Source: a bacterium
Lineage (GTDB): Bacteria; Pseudomonadota; Gammaproteobacteria; UBA6186; Azoamicaceae
DNA: 64,000 nt
NCBI GenBank assembly: GCA_027364575.1
Contig: DAHXPC010000007.1
Location: forward strand, 1 to 64,000
Direction of reading: 5' to 3'
Shown here: in pieces, positions 17,779-27,239 of the stretch
How positions within the stretch are numbered: the first letter of the stretch is position 1
Layout: each line of letters begins with the position of its first letter
Program-made: the position numbers and the translations under genes
The notes under the pieces: model-generated
Database searches by the model: none
What the model was told of the DNA's origin: nothing
Seen by the model: only the letters and a program-made list of their open reading frames with translations

Positions 17779-18807
17779 ATGAATGAAAAAAAATCATCCT
17801 CAGATATAGATTTCAATGATACCTTCAGTGAAGATTTTGACTTTGGTGAAGGCGAAACGGAAACGCGCTATGAAAATGCACAAACCGGATCAGGGCTAAA
17901 TAAAAAGGTACTCGCAATCAGTGCGTTTACGATTATTTCCATCATATCGATTTTAGGCTATCGATTTTATAAAGCACATAGCCTAGAAATTCATAACACG
18001 ACAAAAAGCTTGCCGACCAGTTCTACCCCCACAACAATAGCGCTAAAGCCTACCCCTATCGAGCTGCCGCCCTTGGCTGCCCCTTCTGTAACGACAGCCG
18101 CTGAAGCCAATTTTGGCGATATCGCAGAAGCGTTTACAGAAGCCGAACACGCATTATCTGCACCCGCAGTGACCCTCCCAAAAGCACCCGCCAAAGAAAG
18201 CAATATTCAGGATCTGCAGAAAGAACTTTTTTCAGCAGAAATCGGATCAAAGCCGACAAAAACGCAAAGTGCTGCAACGGCGTCTGCAAGTGAAGCCCCC
18301 ACCCTTTCTCAAGGGGCAGAACTTACTCAAGGTTTAAGCAAATTAAACCAACAAATTGAATACATCTTAAGCCAAATTAAATATTTAGATTCCTATACTC
18401 GGGAAGTGGCAGATAATTTGAATAAGCTGAATGATTCCATTGGGACTATGGATAGTCGCCTATCGGCATTAACCCATACAACCTCCTCGCTCACTAAAGA
18501 TGTCGGCAGTGTCAAAAGCGAAGTTGGACAAGTCAGACAAGTGTTACAAGAAGATGGTCTAGAGCTGCTCAGCCCAGGACCTTCTACCAGTCAACAAAAA
18601 GCTGAGCTCAATGCCACTAAGGTAGTCATTGAAGAACCTGAATATACGGTTCACGCGGTGATCCCCGGTCGTGCATGGCTCAAGTCTTTAAAGGGACAAA
18701 TCATTACCGTCGCTGAAGGAGATCCAATTGGTAACTACGGAAAAATACTCGTTATTGATGCAGCTAATGGGGTGGTCCTTACCAGTTCGGGCGTCGCATT
18801 CCGATAA
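17779..18807 (+). CDS. icmG: DotF/IcmG, inner-membrane protein
   Basis: A bitopic inner-membrane protein of the core complex. An acidic N-terminus (FSEDFDFGEGETE) precedes one membrane helix near 45-65. A Pro/Ala/Thr-rich linker and a coiled coil follow (about 190-270, LNKLNDSIGTMDSRLSAL). A C-terminal beta domain has YTVHAVIPGRAWLKS and ITVAEGDPIGNYGKIL. The ATG at 17779 is preceded by AAAAAAGGGA; an upstream TTG at 17770 is less likely. It has 342 residues, longer than Legionella DotF. Confidence 0.92.
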   Translation: MNEKKSSSDIDFNDTFSEDFDFGEGETETRYENAQTGSGLNKKVLAISAFTIISIISILGYRFYKAHSLEIHNTTKSLPTSSTPTTIALKPTPIELPPLAAPSVTTAAEANFGDIAEAFTEAEHALSAPAVTLPKAPAKESNIQDLQKELFSAEIGSKPTKTQSAATASASEAPTLSQGAELTQGLSKLNQQIEYILSQIKYLDSYTREVADNLNKLNDSIGTMDSRLSALTHTTSSLTKDVGSVKSEVGQVRQVLQEDGLELLSPGPSTSQQKAELNATKVVIEEPEYTVHAVIPGRAWLKSLKGQIITVAEGDPIGNYGKILVIDAANGVVLTSSGVAFR

Positions 18808-19444
18808 AAAGCGCCCATTCGCCATAAAGCTATCGGGGTTGCTTTTACTGTTTTTGGTAAGCCAAAATGCAAATGCCACTGATCTGCAAACGGCCCTGAC
18901 CAATTTAAGTAACGTCATCGTCCCTATGACGGCCATGCTGTTAGTCATCTCCTTTTGTGCTGGCATATTTATGATTATGGGCGCCATTATGCAAATGAAA
19001 AAATTTGGCATGGTCTCACAAACACAACATGGGGAACTCGGCGGGCCTCTCATGAAAATGCTGGTAGGAACCGTTTTAATTTATTTGCCTACCTCTACCG
19101 ACACCATGATGAGTTCAATTTTCAATACCAGCGCCGAATTATTTGGCACTGGCAGAGTTAATTATCAAAACTTAGGGGTAGGCTCTACCGTTTTAGGGTA
19201 TATCTCGGCAGATGGGCTAAGCACACAATGGGCGGCTCTGGCAAACACCCTGGTACTTTATATACAATTTTTAGGCTTTTTATCTTTTATTAAAGGATGG
19301 TTTATTATGTCTCATTCGGCCGGACAAGGCGCCCAGGCTGGAAGCTTCGCAAAAGCCCTAACACATATAATTGGTGGTATAATTGCCATTAACTTCGTAG
19401 GAGTTGCGAAAATTATTAGTAATACAATTAACGGCACGGGGTAA
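18767..19444 (+). CDS. icmC: DotE/IcmC, inner-membrane protein
   Basis: A multi-helix inner-membrane protein. After a hydrophobic leader ending NANA come DLQTALTNLSNVIVPMTAML, the helix FCAGIFMIMGAIMQMKKFG, GPLMKMLVGTVLIYLP and two C-terminal helices with FLSFIKGWFIMSHS. This is the IcmC pattern and is related to IcmD. The start is uncertain: ATG 18767 and 18758 overlap the icmG end and lack a good ribosome-binding site, so translation is probably coupled to icmG. Confidence 0.9.
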   Translation: MGWSLPVRASHSDKKRPFAIKLSGLLLLFLVSQNANATDLQTALTNLSNVIVPMTAMLLVISFCAGIFMIMGAIMQMKKFGMVSQTQHGELGGPLMKMLVGTVLIYLPTSTDTMMSSIFNTSAELFGTGRVNYQNLGVGSTVLGYISADGLSTQWAALANTLVLYIQFLGFLSFIKGWFIMSHSAGQGAQAGSFAKALTHIIGGIIAINFVGVAKIISNTINGTG

Positions 19445-19471
19445 AAGCCCGGCATGCATGAGGTATTAAAC

Positions 19472-19852
19472 ATGAATATATTTTATAAGTTAAGCATTAA
19501 ACTACTTTCTATCCTATTGTTAGCAGCCACCGCCAGCGTTGCGCTCGCGGCACCTGATATCACCGCACTGACCGCCAATATCACAAAGCAGGCAAATGCC
19601 ATTGTCTCTTTATTAAGCATTACCTCTTATGTTTCTGGCGTAGGCTTTGCGATGGCCGGCATATTACAATTTAAAACGCATAAAGAAAATCCTCAGCAAA
19701 CGCCACTGAGCAAGCCTGTCGTTATGTTATTAGTATCGGCTTCTCTTTTATTTTTACCTGCGATTTTAGCCACTTTAGGGACGTCTTTGTTTGGCAATAA
19801 TGCCAAATCCGCAGCCAGTGCAGTGGGCAGCCCTGATCTCAGTGGATATTAA
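19472..19852 (+). CDS. icmD: DotP/IcmD, small inner-membrane protein (copy 1)
   Basis: A 126-residue protein with a signal-like N-terminus ending ASVALA and the family signature SYVSGVGFAMAGILQFKTHKEN, then PLSKPVVMLLVSASLLFLP. Two membrane helices are likely. GAGGT lies 7 bases before the ATG at 19472, which I prefer to the ATG at 19454. It shares the block from GVGFAMAG to LSKPVVM almost unchanged with the next gene. Confidence 0.9.
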   Translation: MNIFYKLSIKLLSILLLAATASVALAAPDITALTANITKQANAIVSLLSITSYVSGVGFAMAGILQFKTHKENPQQTPLSKPVVMLLVSASLLFLPAILATLGTSLFGNNAKSAASAVGSPDLSGY

Positions 19853-19997
19853 ATAAGGAAGGCTTAGCGCCATCGCCTTGCTCTATGCAAAGGGTGAGCG
19901 CAGAAAAACCCGGTAGATTATTTTCAGAAAAACTATTCATGGTCCATAATAAAGTAGGGATACCGTAGAAACGTAGCGTAAAAGGGAGAAACGACCA
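19853..19997 (+). other. Spacer between the two icmD genes
   Basis: 145 bases without a plausible gene. It is longer than other spacings in this tightly packed operon and may be residue of the duplication that produced the second icmD. A good ribosome-binding site (AAAGGGAG) lies at its end. Confidence 0.4.
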
Positions 19998-20375
19998 ATG
20001 AAAAAATTAACTGTAAAGACACAACTGGGCATAGGGATACTGCTTTTAGGTGCAGCAAATGTAGCTTTTAGTGCCGGTAACCTAGCAGATATCGCCTCGG
20101 GCATTAAAACACAAGCCAGCGCTTTAGCAACGGCTTTAAGTGTGGTGTCTTATCTAGCCGGCGTAGGGTTTGCGATGGCAGGCATATTACAATTTAAGGC
20201 ACATAAAGAAAACCCCCAACAAGTGCCTTTAAGTAAACCAGTGGTGATGATATTGGTAGCCGCCAGCCTGGTGTTTTTACCGACGGTTATCAACGTTGCT
20301 GGCGCTTCTCTATTTGGTGGCACCCCCAGTAACGCCGCAACCGGTGGTGGCGGATCGGCTTTAGTCGGAAGTTAA
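19998..20375 (+). CDS. icmD: DotP/IcmD-like protein (copy 2)
   Basis: A 125-residue paralogue of the preceding gene. It has a signal-like N-terminus ending NVAFSA, then SYLAGVGFAMAGILQFKAHKEN and PLSKPVVMILVAASLVFLP, and a Gly-rich tail (TGGGGSALVGS). The match in the central block is near identity, while the ends have diverged. This implies tandem duplication with conserved membrane function. icmJ starts 3 bases after the stop. Confidence 0.9.
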   Translation: MKKLTVKTQLGIGILLLGAANVAFSAGNLADIASGIKTQASALATALSVVSYLAGVGFAMAGILQFKAHKENPQQVPLSKPVVMILVAASLVFLPTVINVAGASLFGGTPSNAATGGGGSALVGS

Positions 20376-20378
20376 TTG

Positions 20379-20993
20379 ATGGAATTATTGCCCATTAAAC
20401 TTACAGCCCAAAAAGGCAATTGGCAACGGTTTATGAGCCGTAAAGCCAATAAAGCCTTTTTAGGCGTGAGAGACAAAATTTTTGCGCGTGACGATTATGC
20501 GTGTCGATATTGTGGCTTTCAAGCTAAACAATACCAAGAAATCGTGAACATTGATCAAAATTACAACAACATGGCTATAGATAATTTGGCGACAGTTTGT
20601 AATTTTTGCGCGCAATGTTTTTTCCTAGATTCTTTAGGGCTAGATGGCAAGAGTGGCGGCACACTGGTTTATTTACCTGAAATAACCCAAGCAGATCTCA
20701 ACCATTTTTGTCGAACATTATTTTGTAGCATGCTACGGGAAACGCCTTATAAAGGAAAATTACAAGCTGCCTATTTGAGCCTATTAGATAGAGCAAAACC
20801 GGTGGAGGAAGTTTTTGGGCCTCATACCCATGAACCCTCTGTTTTTGGGCAAACCTTAATCGATAGCGGCTTAACTGACGCGCAAAAAAAACATCCCATT
20901 TTTCATGATCTAAAACTTGTTCCCGCCCGAAAATACTTTAAAGAACATGCCGAATATTGGAAATCAACCGTGTTCGCGAATATTCCATTATAA
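20379..20993 (+). CDS. icmJ: DotN/IcmJ, coupling complex zinc protein
   Basis: A cytosolic component of the coupling complex that binds DotL. It has 204 residues. The cysteine motifs DDYACRYCGFQAKQYQE and CNFCAQCFFLDSLG fit the known zinc-binding, HNH-like fold of DotN. The ATG at 20379 lies just after the icmD2 stop; an overlapping TTG adds one residue. It is the penultimate Dot/Icm gene of the operon. Confidence 0.93.
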   Translation: MELLPIKLTAQKGNWQRFMSRKANKAFLGVRDKIFARDDYACRYCGFQAKQYQEIVNIDQNYNNMAIDNLATVCNFCAQCFFLDSLGLDGKSGGTLVYLPEITQADLNHFCRTLFCSMLRETPYKGKLQAAYLSLLDRAKPVEEVFGPHTHEPSVFGQTLIDSGLTDAQKKHPIFHDLKLVPARKYFKEHAEYWKSTVFANIPL

Positions 20994-21083
20994 ACGGTTA
21001 AAAAAACACGTGTTTGCTTGGTAAAATACGTATTTCTAGTGCATAATTTTTAATAAGGGCAAATTTAATAAAGGCAATCCAGT
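20994..21083 (+). promoter_or_regulatory. Short icmJ-icmB spacer with a palindrome
   Basis: 90 bases holding a perfect 12-base palindrome AAACACGTGTTT (21004-21015). TTGGTA (21018-21023) and CATAAT (21042-21047), with an 18-base spacer, could be a weak promoter for icmB. AAGGCA precedes the icmB ATG. The palindrome could be an operator; evidence is weak. Confidence 0.3.
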
Positions 21084-24000
21084 ATGAGTATTATTGATCC
21101 AATTATCGACAGCATTGATGGAATACTTGCCTGGCTTGGCACTTCTCTTGGCCAGCTTGCAGAAAGCTACTGCGACCTAGAAACCGCAGACAGTCGGGAT
21201 ACACTCGTGGGTCGGGATGGATCGTTGGTGTCTATTTTACGCATTCATGGTGCTACCTTTCTGGTTGGGCCTGAAGAGTTTGATCGTATTCATAGGGGTC
21301 TTACCGGAAGTCTGCAAACGTGTTTAGCACGCCAAGGGCATACTATCCAAGTGTATTTTATGCACGATAAAGAAACGGTAGGACGCGAATTAGATTCTAT
21401 CTTAGCCCCTGCCAGACAAACAGCTAAACAGCTGAATCTTGATTTAGAGGATCTTTTTTCTGAACGCGTACAAGAGCTTTCGCGCTATTGCGCGGCCGAG
21501 TCTATGTACCTCGTATTATGGTCTCATCCTTCAAGCTTAACGCAAGCGCAATTAGAACAATCCATAACCGAACGTGGCGAGCGCACCAAAGCCGGTAAAA
21601 TTCCCCTCTTTCCAGATGCGCAAAATTTTATAAAAGCCATTCCAGAATTAAGAGATGGACATGATTCATTGGTTCGATCCATTGTCACCGATTTAAATAA
21701 CCTTGGGCTGTTAACCACCTTACTCGATGTTCATAGCGCCTGTCATGCCATTCGCACCACAGTCGATCCGGATTTTACTGATGCAAAATGGCAACCTAGT
21801 CTGCCAGGCGATGTTATTCCGCCTCGAGAAATGTATTCCAAAGGGGATATATCAGAAGTACTTTGGCCGCCTCTGGCAACACAATTAATCCCACGAGACG
21901 GCGAAATTATTAACCTCCGCACTGCCCGATTGGGCGATAGAGTGTATGGAACCGTCACAGTGGATTTATTTCCGAAAGAACTGACGTCATTCGGTACGCT
22001 TTTTAATCGAGTGATGAATGCACAAATTCCCTGGCGGATCTCTTTTTTATTGCAAGGCGGCGGATTACGCGCACTAGGGGCAAAGCCAATGCTGGCCTCT
22101 ATCTTAAGTTTTGCACATAGCAATAACCGATTAATCGGCAATGCCATTGATTTATTGCGCTATTTAGAAGTCAATACAGATGATGCCATTATTAAATTCC
22201 AAGTCACGGCTTCCACCTGGGCAAAAGTCGGTGAAGAAAAAATATTGCGTTTACGCGTTGCAGAACTCGCCAAAGCAATCCAAGGCTGGGGATTCTGTGA
22301 AACCTCAGAAATTTCTGGGGATTCCTATGCAGGGATGATGTCAAGCGCGCTGGGCATTTCAACCAAAAGCGTTGCAACCGCTTCTATCGCACCTTTATCG
22401 GATGTGACTTTTATGTTGCCCTTTACCCGCCCTGCTTCGCCTTGGTCAACAGGTGCTGTACTTTTCCGTTCCGTCGATGGCAAACCCTGGGCTTATCAGC
22501 CCGGCTCAACCCAGCAAACCACATGGATTGATTTAGTCTTTGCAAGACCCGGTTCTGGTAAATCGGTGTTATCCAATGCCATGAATCTCGCCTTATGTTT
22601 ATCCGGTGGGTTACAACGGCTCCCACATATTGCAATTGTCGATATTGGCCCATCTTCCAGTGGTTTAGTTTCCTTATTAAAAGAAGCGCTACCCAATAAT
22701 AAAAAACACCTGGTTGCTTATCATCGGATGCGTATGCAAGCTGAAATGGCCATTAACCCATTTGATACACAATTGGGATCGCGTTTTCCAACCCCGCAAG
22801 AACGGGCATTTTTGGTTAATTTCTTAACACTGTTGGCAACACCGATTGGTCAAGAAAATGCCTATGATGGTATTTCAGACATGGCCGGTATGATAGTCGA
22901 TGAATTATACAAATCATTAGCCGATGACAAAAATGCACGATCCTATACCCAGAATATCCAACCTATCATTGATAAGCGATTACCTGAAATAGGGATTTCA
23001 TTAGATGGCCAAACCACTTGGTGGGAAATTACCGATGCCTTATTTAAAGCAGGTTACGCCCACGAAGCGACTCTGGCCCAACGCTATGCCATGCCCTTAT
23101 TAGCAGATGCGGCGAGCATTTGTCGTAATCAAACCGTAGCCGACCTGTATGGATCTATTAATGCACAAACGGGCGAGCCGATTATTAATGCTTTTGGGCG
23201 TATGATTTCGGGCGCTATTCGTGAATATCCCATATTATCTCAACCGACCGCCTTCGATTTAGGCGAGGCCCGGGTTGTCTCTTTAGATTTAGACGAAGTC
23301 GCCAAAACCGGGGGTGAAGCTGCAGATAGGCAAACGGCCATTATGTATATGTTGGCCCGCTACATTTTAGCGCGTCATTATTACCTAACCGAAGATGTCT
23401 TAAAAGATCTGCCCACTTTATATCAGGAACACCATAAAAAAAGAATTCTAGAAATTCGAGAGGATCCTAAACGCATTGTATTCGATGAATTTCATCGCAC
23501 CTCAAAAGCAAAAGCGGTTCGGGATCAGGTTATCGTGGATATGCGTGAAGGCCGGAAATGGAAGGTGCAAGTTGCCTTGATTTCACAATCGCTAGATGAT
23601 TTTGATCCCGTTATGGTGGAATTTGCGACTTCCGTTTTTATTATGGATGCCGGTCCAAAACAAGCCATTGAACGCTCAACCAAAGTATTTGGTCTTTCGG
23701 ATACCGCAAGACTTGCCTTAGAAACACGGGTGCATGGGCCACGCGAAGGGGGGGCAACCTTTTTAGCTCAGTTTGCAACCAAACAAGGGGTAAATACACA
23801 ATTAATTACCAGTACCATTGGGCCTATAGAGCTTTGGGCATTTAATACAACCGCAGAAGATGCCCGGATCCGCAATGCTTTATATCAAAGCATTGGCGCC
23901 AATGAAGCAAGACGATTTCTGGCTCAGTTATACCCTTCCGGATCGGCTGCGCGTGTCGTTGAAGAACGCATGAACAAATTAAAAGATAAAAATGATTTAA

Positions 24001-24095
24001 TTACCGATGAACAAACGCAGAGTATTGTTGAAGCATTAATTCAAGAAATATATGATCTGTATAAGAAACGTTCGGCTATTGGGATCACCCCCTAA
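21084..24095 (+). CDS. icmB: DotO/IcmB, VirB4-like ATPase
   Basis: The large cytosolic ATPase that docks under the Dot/Icm channel with DotB. It has 1003 residues, close to Legionella DotO (about 1009). Walker A FARPGSGKSVLSNAMN lies near 490. The Walker B region DPKRIVFDEFHRTSKAK is near 795, and VALISQSLDDFDP follows. It starts with MSIIDPIIDSIDG and a YCDLETADSRDTLVGRDGSL region typical of the family. It ends the Dot/Icm block. Confidence 0.96.
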   Translation: MSIIDPIIDSIDGILAWLGTSLGQLAESYCDLETADSRDTLVGRDGSLVSILRIHGATFLVGPEEFDRIHRGLTGSLQTCLARQGHTIQVYFMHDKETVGRELDSILAPARQTAKQLNLDLEDLFSERVQELSRYCAAESMYLVLWSHPSSLTQAQLEQSITERGERTKAGKIPLFPDAQNFIKAIPELRDGHDSLVRSIVTDLNNLGLLTTLLDVHSACHAIRTTVDPDFTDAKWQPSLPGDVIPPREMYSKGDISEVLWPPLATQLIPRDGEIINLRTARLGDRVYGTVTVDLFPKELTSFGTLFNRVMNAQIPWRISFLLQGGGLRALGAKPMLASILSFAHSNNRLIGNAIDLLRYLEVNTDDAIIKFQVTASTWAKVGEEKILRLRVAELAKAIQGWGFCETSEISGDSYAGMMSSALGISTKSVATASIAPLSDVTFMLPFTRPASPWSTGAVLFRSVDGKPWAYQPGSTQQTTWIDLVFARPGSGKSVLSNAMNLALCLSGGLQRLPHIAIVDIGPSSSGLVSLLKEALPNNKKHLVAYHRMRMQAEMAINPFDTQLGSRFPTPQERAFLVNFLTLLATPIGQENAYDGISDMAGMIVDELYKSLADDKNARSYTQNIQPIIDKRLPEIGISLDGQTTWWEITDALFKAGYAHEATLAQRYAMPLLADAASICRNQTVADLYGSINAQTGEPIINAFGRMISGAIREYPILSQPTAFDLGEARVVSLDLDEVAKTGGEAADRQTAIMYMLARYILARHYYLTEDVLKDLPTLYQEHHKKRILEIREDPKRIVFDEFHRTSKAKAVRDQVIVDMREGRKWKVQVALISQSLDDFDPVMVEFATSVFIMDAGPKQAIERSTKVFGLSDTARLALETRVHGPREGGATFLAQFATKQGVNTQLITSTIGPIELWAFNTTAEDARIRNALYQSIGANEARRFLAQLYPSGSAARVVEERMNKLKDKNDLITDEQTQSIVEALIQEIYDLYKKRSAIGITP

Positions 24096-24115
24096 ACAAC
24101 GTAAAGGCTAATAGA

Positions 24116-25114
24116 ATGGGCGTGTATTTAAAAAAAATTAAACGCCTAGTCTTTTTGGTTATCCAAACTTGCTTTTGTTTGATCTTGATTACCTATCTAT
24201 TTCAAAAGATTTTAACGCAGGATCTCTCGTTAGAAGCCATATCCTCCAAAGCCAATCTAGATTTTAAGGCGCAAAGCTTCTCGCACCGCCCTGGCGTTTA
24301 TTTGGCTTCCTATGCCGATGGCCCGGAGGTTTTTTTTAAGAATCAAAATGTATTGGCCCATTCAGCACTCAACAAAGGGATCGATTTTATTTTAAATTAT
24401 CGACGATCCCATCTTGAACCTGGCTTTGTAAAACAACATGCAGCTATTTTAAATCAAAAAAAAGGCGCGGGCTTTTGGTTATGGAAACCCTGGGTTATTT
24501 TAAATGTCCTAAAATCCATACCAGAAAATGCAATTCTGATTTATTCGGATACGGGATTGTTATTCCACAAACCCATTAACCCTTTAGTTGAACTTGCCAA
24601 AAAAGAAGATATTATATTATTTGAATATGATATCAACAAATATGTTGCCGATCCTATCCATATTGCCAAACGCGAAATTTTTATTCAGCTTGATTGCGAC
24701 ACCGAAAAATGCCATCATGGGCGTCACCTATGGGCAGGCTTTGCCATTTTTCGCAACACCTATAAAAGTCGCGCCTTTGTTAAAAAATGGTTGCAATTTT
24801 GTACCCATGAAAAATTACTAATCGATGAATTAGATCCAACCATTCAGCAACATCCTGAATTTAAGCGGCAATACCACGATGAAGCCATTTTAAATGTACT
24901 GTACAATAAAGACCCAAAGGGTAAATATCTTTTTCCATCGCAGGATTTATTTGAAAACTATGCCACTTGGCATCACCGACATCCAGAGGATGAAAATCAT
25001 TCTTTACTACCGGATCTCCATCGCGATCAAACTTCTATCATCACCCAATTTCAAAATGATTTTTTAAATAATTATTTAACGGTTACATGGCGTAGGCTAT
25101 GGCCCAATTTTTAA
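24116..25114 (+). CDS. Membrane-anchored glycosyltransferase-like protein
   Basis: A 332-residue protein with a basic N-terminus and one helix (about 9-28) anchoring it in the inner membrane. The rest resembles a GT-A-type fold: YLASYADGPEVFF, then GAGFWLWKPWVILNVL and ILIYSDTGLLF, where YSDTG takes the place of a DXD metal site. Later it has HLWAGFAIFRN and QYHDEAILNVLYN. These are hallmarks of a poorly studied glycosyltransferase-like family found next to capsule genes. It starts 20 bases after icmB on the same strand and may be co-transcribed. Substrate unknown. Confidence 0.65.
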   Translation: MGVYLKKIKRLVFLVIQTCFCLILITYLFQKILTQDLSLEAISSKANLDFKAQSFSHRPGVYLASYADGPEVFFKNQNVLAHSALNKGIDFILNYRRSHLEPGFVKQHAAILNQKKGAGFWLWKPWVILNVLKSIPENAILIYSDTGLLFHKPINPLVELAKKEDIILFEYDINKYVADPIHIAKREIFIQLDCDTEKCHHGRHLWAGFAIFRNTYKSRAFVKKWLQFCTHEKLLIDELDPTIQQHPEFKRQYHDEAILNVLYNKDPKGKYLFPSQDLFENYATWHHRHPEDENHSLLPDLHRDQTSIITQFQNDFLNNYLTVTWRRLWPNF

Positions 25115-25162
25115 TTCATGTTCTTAATAAGCGCTATCATCCCTTCTTATTGCATTAAAGCA

Positions 25163-26394
25163 TCAACAGTTTGTGAAGTTCCGGTCTAGATAATCGGTCG
25201 CTGCCGCAAAATTACTTTTAAAATATTTTTTTAGCTGTCTTAAATTAAATCCTAAAATGGATGAACAACCTGCGCTTAGTGTTGTGGCATCTGACTTCAT
25301 TCGACTTTTACCCATTTGCCAGCCGTGCTTTAAGTGGCCGATGATTGGCTCTATCCCTGCATGCCGATTATGTAATTTTCCTGCCCCACCAACACCTGGA
25401 AAATAATAAGGTGCATCCAATACTTAACTGGGACGAGATAGACCAATTTCTTTTAGTCGCTTGTCTTCTAATAACGGTTGGTTGCTATGTGCATAGTAAT
25501 CTTTATCGGTTGCAATAGAATCTAGTGTTTCTTTACCAAATAAATACTCATACTCCAGTACCATCGGTGGTGATGTAACTTATCTAATAAACGATACCCC
25601 TGCCATTGCAACTCTTACAGAGCGCGCGTTAAATTCCAAAGTTTAGGTTTTTGCAAAAACTTAACTAGCAAATAGCTATTTTTTATAATGGGCAGCACAG
25701 TCTTAAATACCTCTCGCCATAAATCTTTTAATATTCCTCACAGGGAACCAACCCTTTACGCTTTAAATTAAAATAATAAAGAGCGACTGCTTTAATTCTT
25801 TTTAAATTGACTTGATAGGCATCCATGCTCTTTCCTGAAATTTTAGCTAACGGATTTACCAAGCGTTTGGCAACGACGACTACTTTTACTAAAAGATTAG
25901 CCACTGCGGGATAAGCAATATTGGCTTCTGGTATGGTTGAGTCAACATTTAATTTGGCAGGGCTGGCATATTTTAATTTTACTGTTTGCACTACAATCAA
26001 ATTGGCAATATGTCTTTGAGTTTCGGGCTTTAAACGAGAACGAAATTCTTCTACTTTAGTATGGTCAGGTATATGCCAATTTTTGATAATGCCATAACCA
26101 CAAAAAAGTCTAAATGCTGCATTGTCACGCACTGTGTTTTCGGCTTCTCTATCATCAGTAAGGTTAAATAGCTTTTGTAACAAGTAAATACCTAAATGGA
26201 CTCGTACTTTTAAAGGTCGCCCTACCCCACCATTGAAGTCGGTTGGTTTCTTTTAAATCGGGAAGAATAAGTTGCAGCATTTCTTCCCAAAGCAGAGAAT
26301 TTTCCAATTTAACCAAAGAATGATAGTTAGCAATGGGTAAAGTGATTATTGCACCTACAATAGGCTCTCTAAAGCCGTCCAAATTTAAGCTCAT
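25163..26394 (-). pseudogene. Decayed IS5-type transposase
   Basis: Three minus-strand pieces read as one transposase. The N-terminal part is at 26394-26164. A DUF772-like region follows, with DNAAFRLFCGYGIIKNWHIPDHTKVEEFR (26183-25728; only the last part counts as the signature). The C-terminal catalytic part has HNRHAGIEPIIGHLKHGW (25420-25163), typical of IS5/IS1182-like DDE transposases. The parts lie in different frames, separated by stops and frameshifts around 26170 and 25430-25730. It cannot make a working enzyme. I could not define terminal repeats. It marks the left edge of an accessory island. Confidence 0.8.
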
Positions 26395-26539
26395 TGCACC
26401 CTCCTTAACAGAAGATTTATCTAAGCTTATCCTAGGGGTATAATCACTTAAATTTAGTCACCAAGCTTGACAGTGGCTTCTACAAATGATAACGTAAAGA
26501 ACCTTAATAATATTTCAAACACCCTAATCAGAGGTTACT

Positions 26540-27187
26540 ATGGCGAGTTCAATTGAAGACGCACAAAAACAAATACAACAACAAATAATCAATATCGCAC
26601 CCAAAAAAATCAAGAAGCCGTTTGAAGACGCGCTTGTCAATAAGAAACTTGATATAGGCTACCGAAGAGTTACTAATGAGGAGCTAATTCAATTTGTTGT
26701 TCCGTTTTTAAATGCCACGCCAAATATTAAAGTCTTGAATGTCTCCGGTAACCAAATTGTAGCTGCAGGCGCTGCTGCCCTTGCAGCCAATGCAACCTTA
26801 ACCACTTTGGATGTTTCCGATAATCAAATTGGAACTGCAGGCGCTGCTGCCCTTGCAGCCAATGCAACCTTAACGACTTTAAATGTTAGCTATAACCAAA
26901 TTGGAACTGCAGGCAACAACGTTTTAGGAAAATTAACAAAAATAAGACGAGAGAATTTTATACGGCAAAAACTTGCTTTTCTAGGAGTAATGGGAACAAA
27001 TGGTATAGATAAAGCGCTAGCTTCGGCTTCGGCTTCGGCTTCGGCTTCTAACGCAGAGCCTACTAATCATTTTTTAAATCAGTATTGTTATATTGGAATA
27101 AATAATGCAGGCAATAGGTTAACCAAGAATTTTCTCGTTAAGATTACTGATTTCAATAAACCAAAGGCGTGCAAGGTTACAATTTAA
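26540..27187 (+). CDS. Short leucine-rich-repeat protein, candidate effector
   Basis: A 215-residue protein. Residues about 55-130 are three LRR units of the ribonuclease-inhibitor/NLR type (LDVSDNQIGTAGAAALAAN). Two of them are nearly identical at DNA level over 84 bases. A Ser-Ala hexanucleotide run (about 27018-27050) and a C-terminal part with Cys residues follow. There is no signal peptide. Such LRRs are eukaryote-like and frequent in Legionellales effectors. An AGAGGT ribosome-binding site precedes the ATG. Function is inferred only from type and context. Confidence 0.78.
   Translation: MASSIEDAQKQIQQQIINIAPKKIKKPFEDALVNKKLDIGYRRVTNEELIQFVVPFLNATPNIKVLNVSGNQIVAAGAAALAANATLTTLDVSDNQIGTAGAAALAANATLTTLNVSYNQIGTAGNNVLGKLTKIRRENFIRQKLAFLGVMGTNGIDKALASASASASASNAEPTNHFLNQYCYIGINNAGNRLTKNFLVKITDFNKPKACKVTI
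26766..26935 (+). repeat. Two 84-base LRR repeats
   Basis: Bases from about 26766 and about 26850 carry nearly identical 84-base units coding for 28 residues (GAAALAANATLTTL). Few substitutions separate them, indicating recent duplication and possible copy-number change. Confidence 0.75.
27018..27050 (+). repeat. GCTTCG hexanucleotide run
   Basis: Several consecutive GCTTCG units code for Ala-Ser repeats in the LRR protein. Slippage changes the length in whole codons, so it does not switch the gene on or off. Confidence 0.75.
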
Positions 27188-27239
27188 AAACTGCCTAACC
27201 GCAAAACAGGGCTCATCACTCAATGAATTTCGCGACAGC

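Noticed and set aside
25163..26394. Three separate small genes
   Set aside because: Their order and motifs fit one decayed transposase, not independent genes.
27018..27050. Phase-variable slippage tract in the LRR gene
   Set aside because: The unit is six bases, so changes keep the frame; only the length of the Ala-Ser run would vary.
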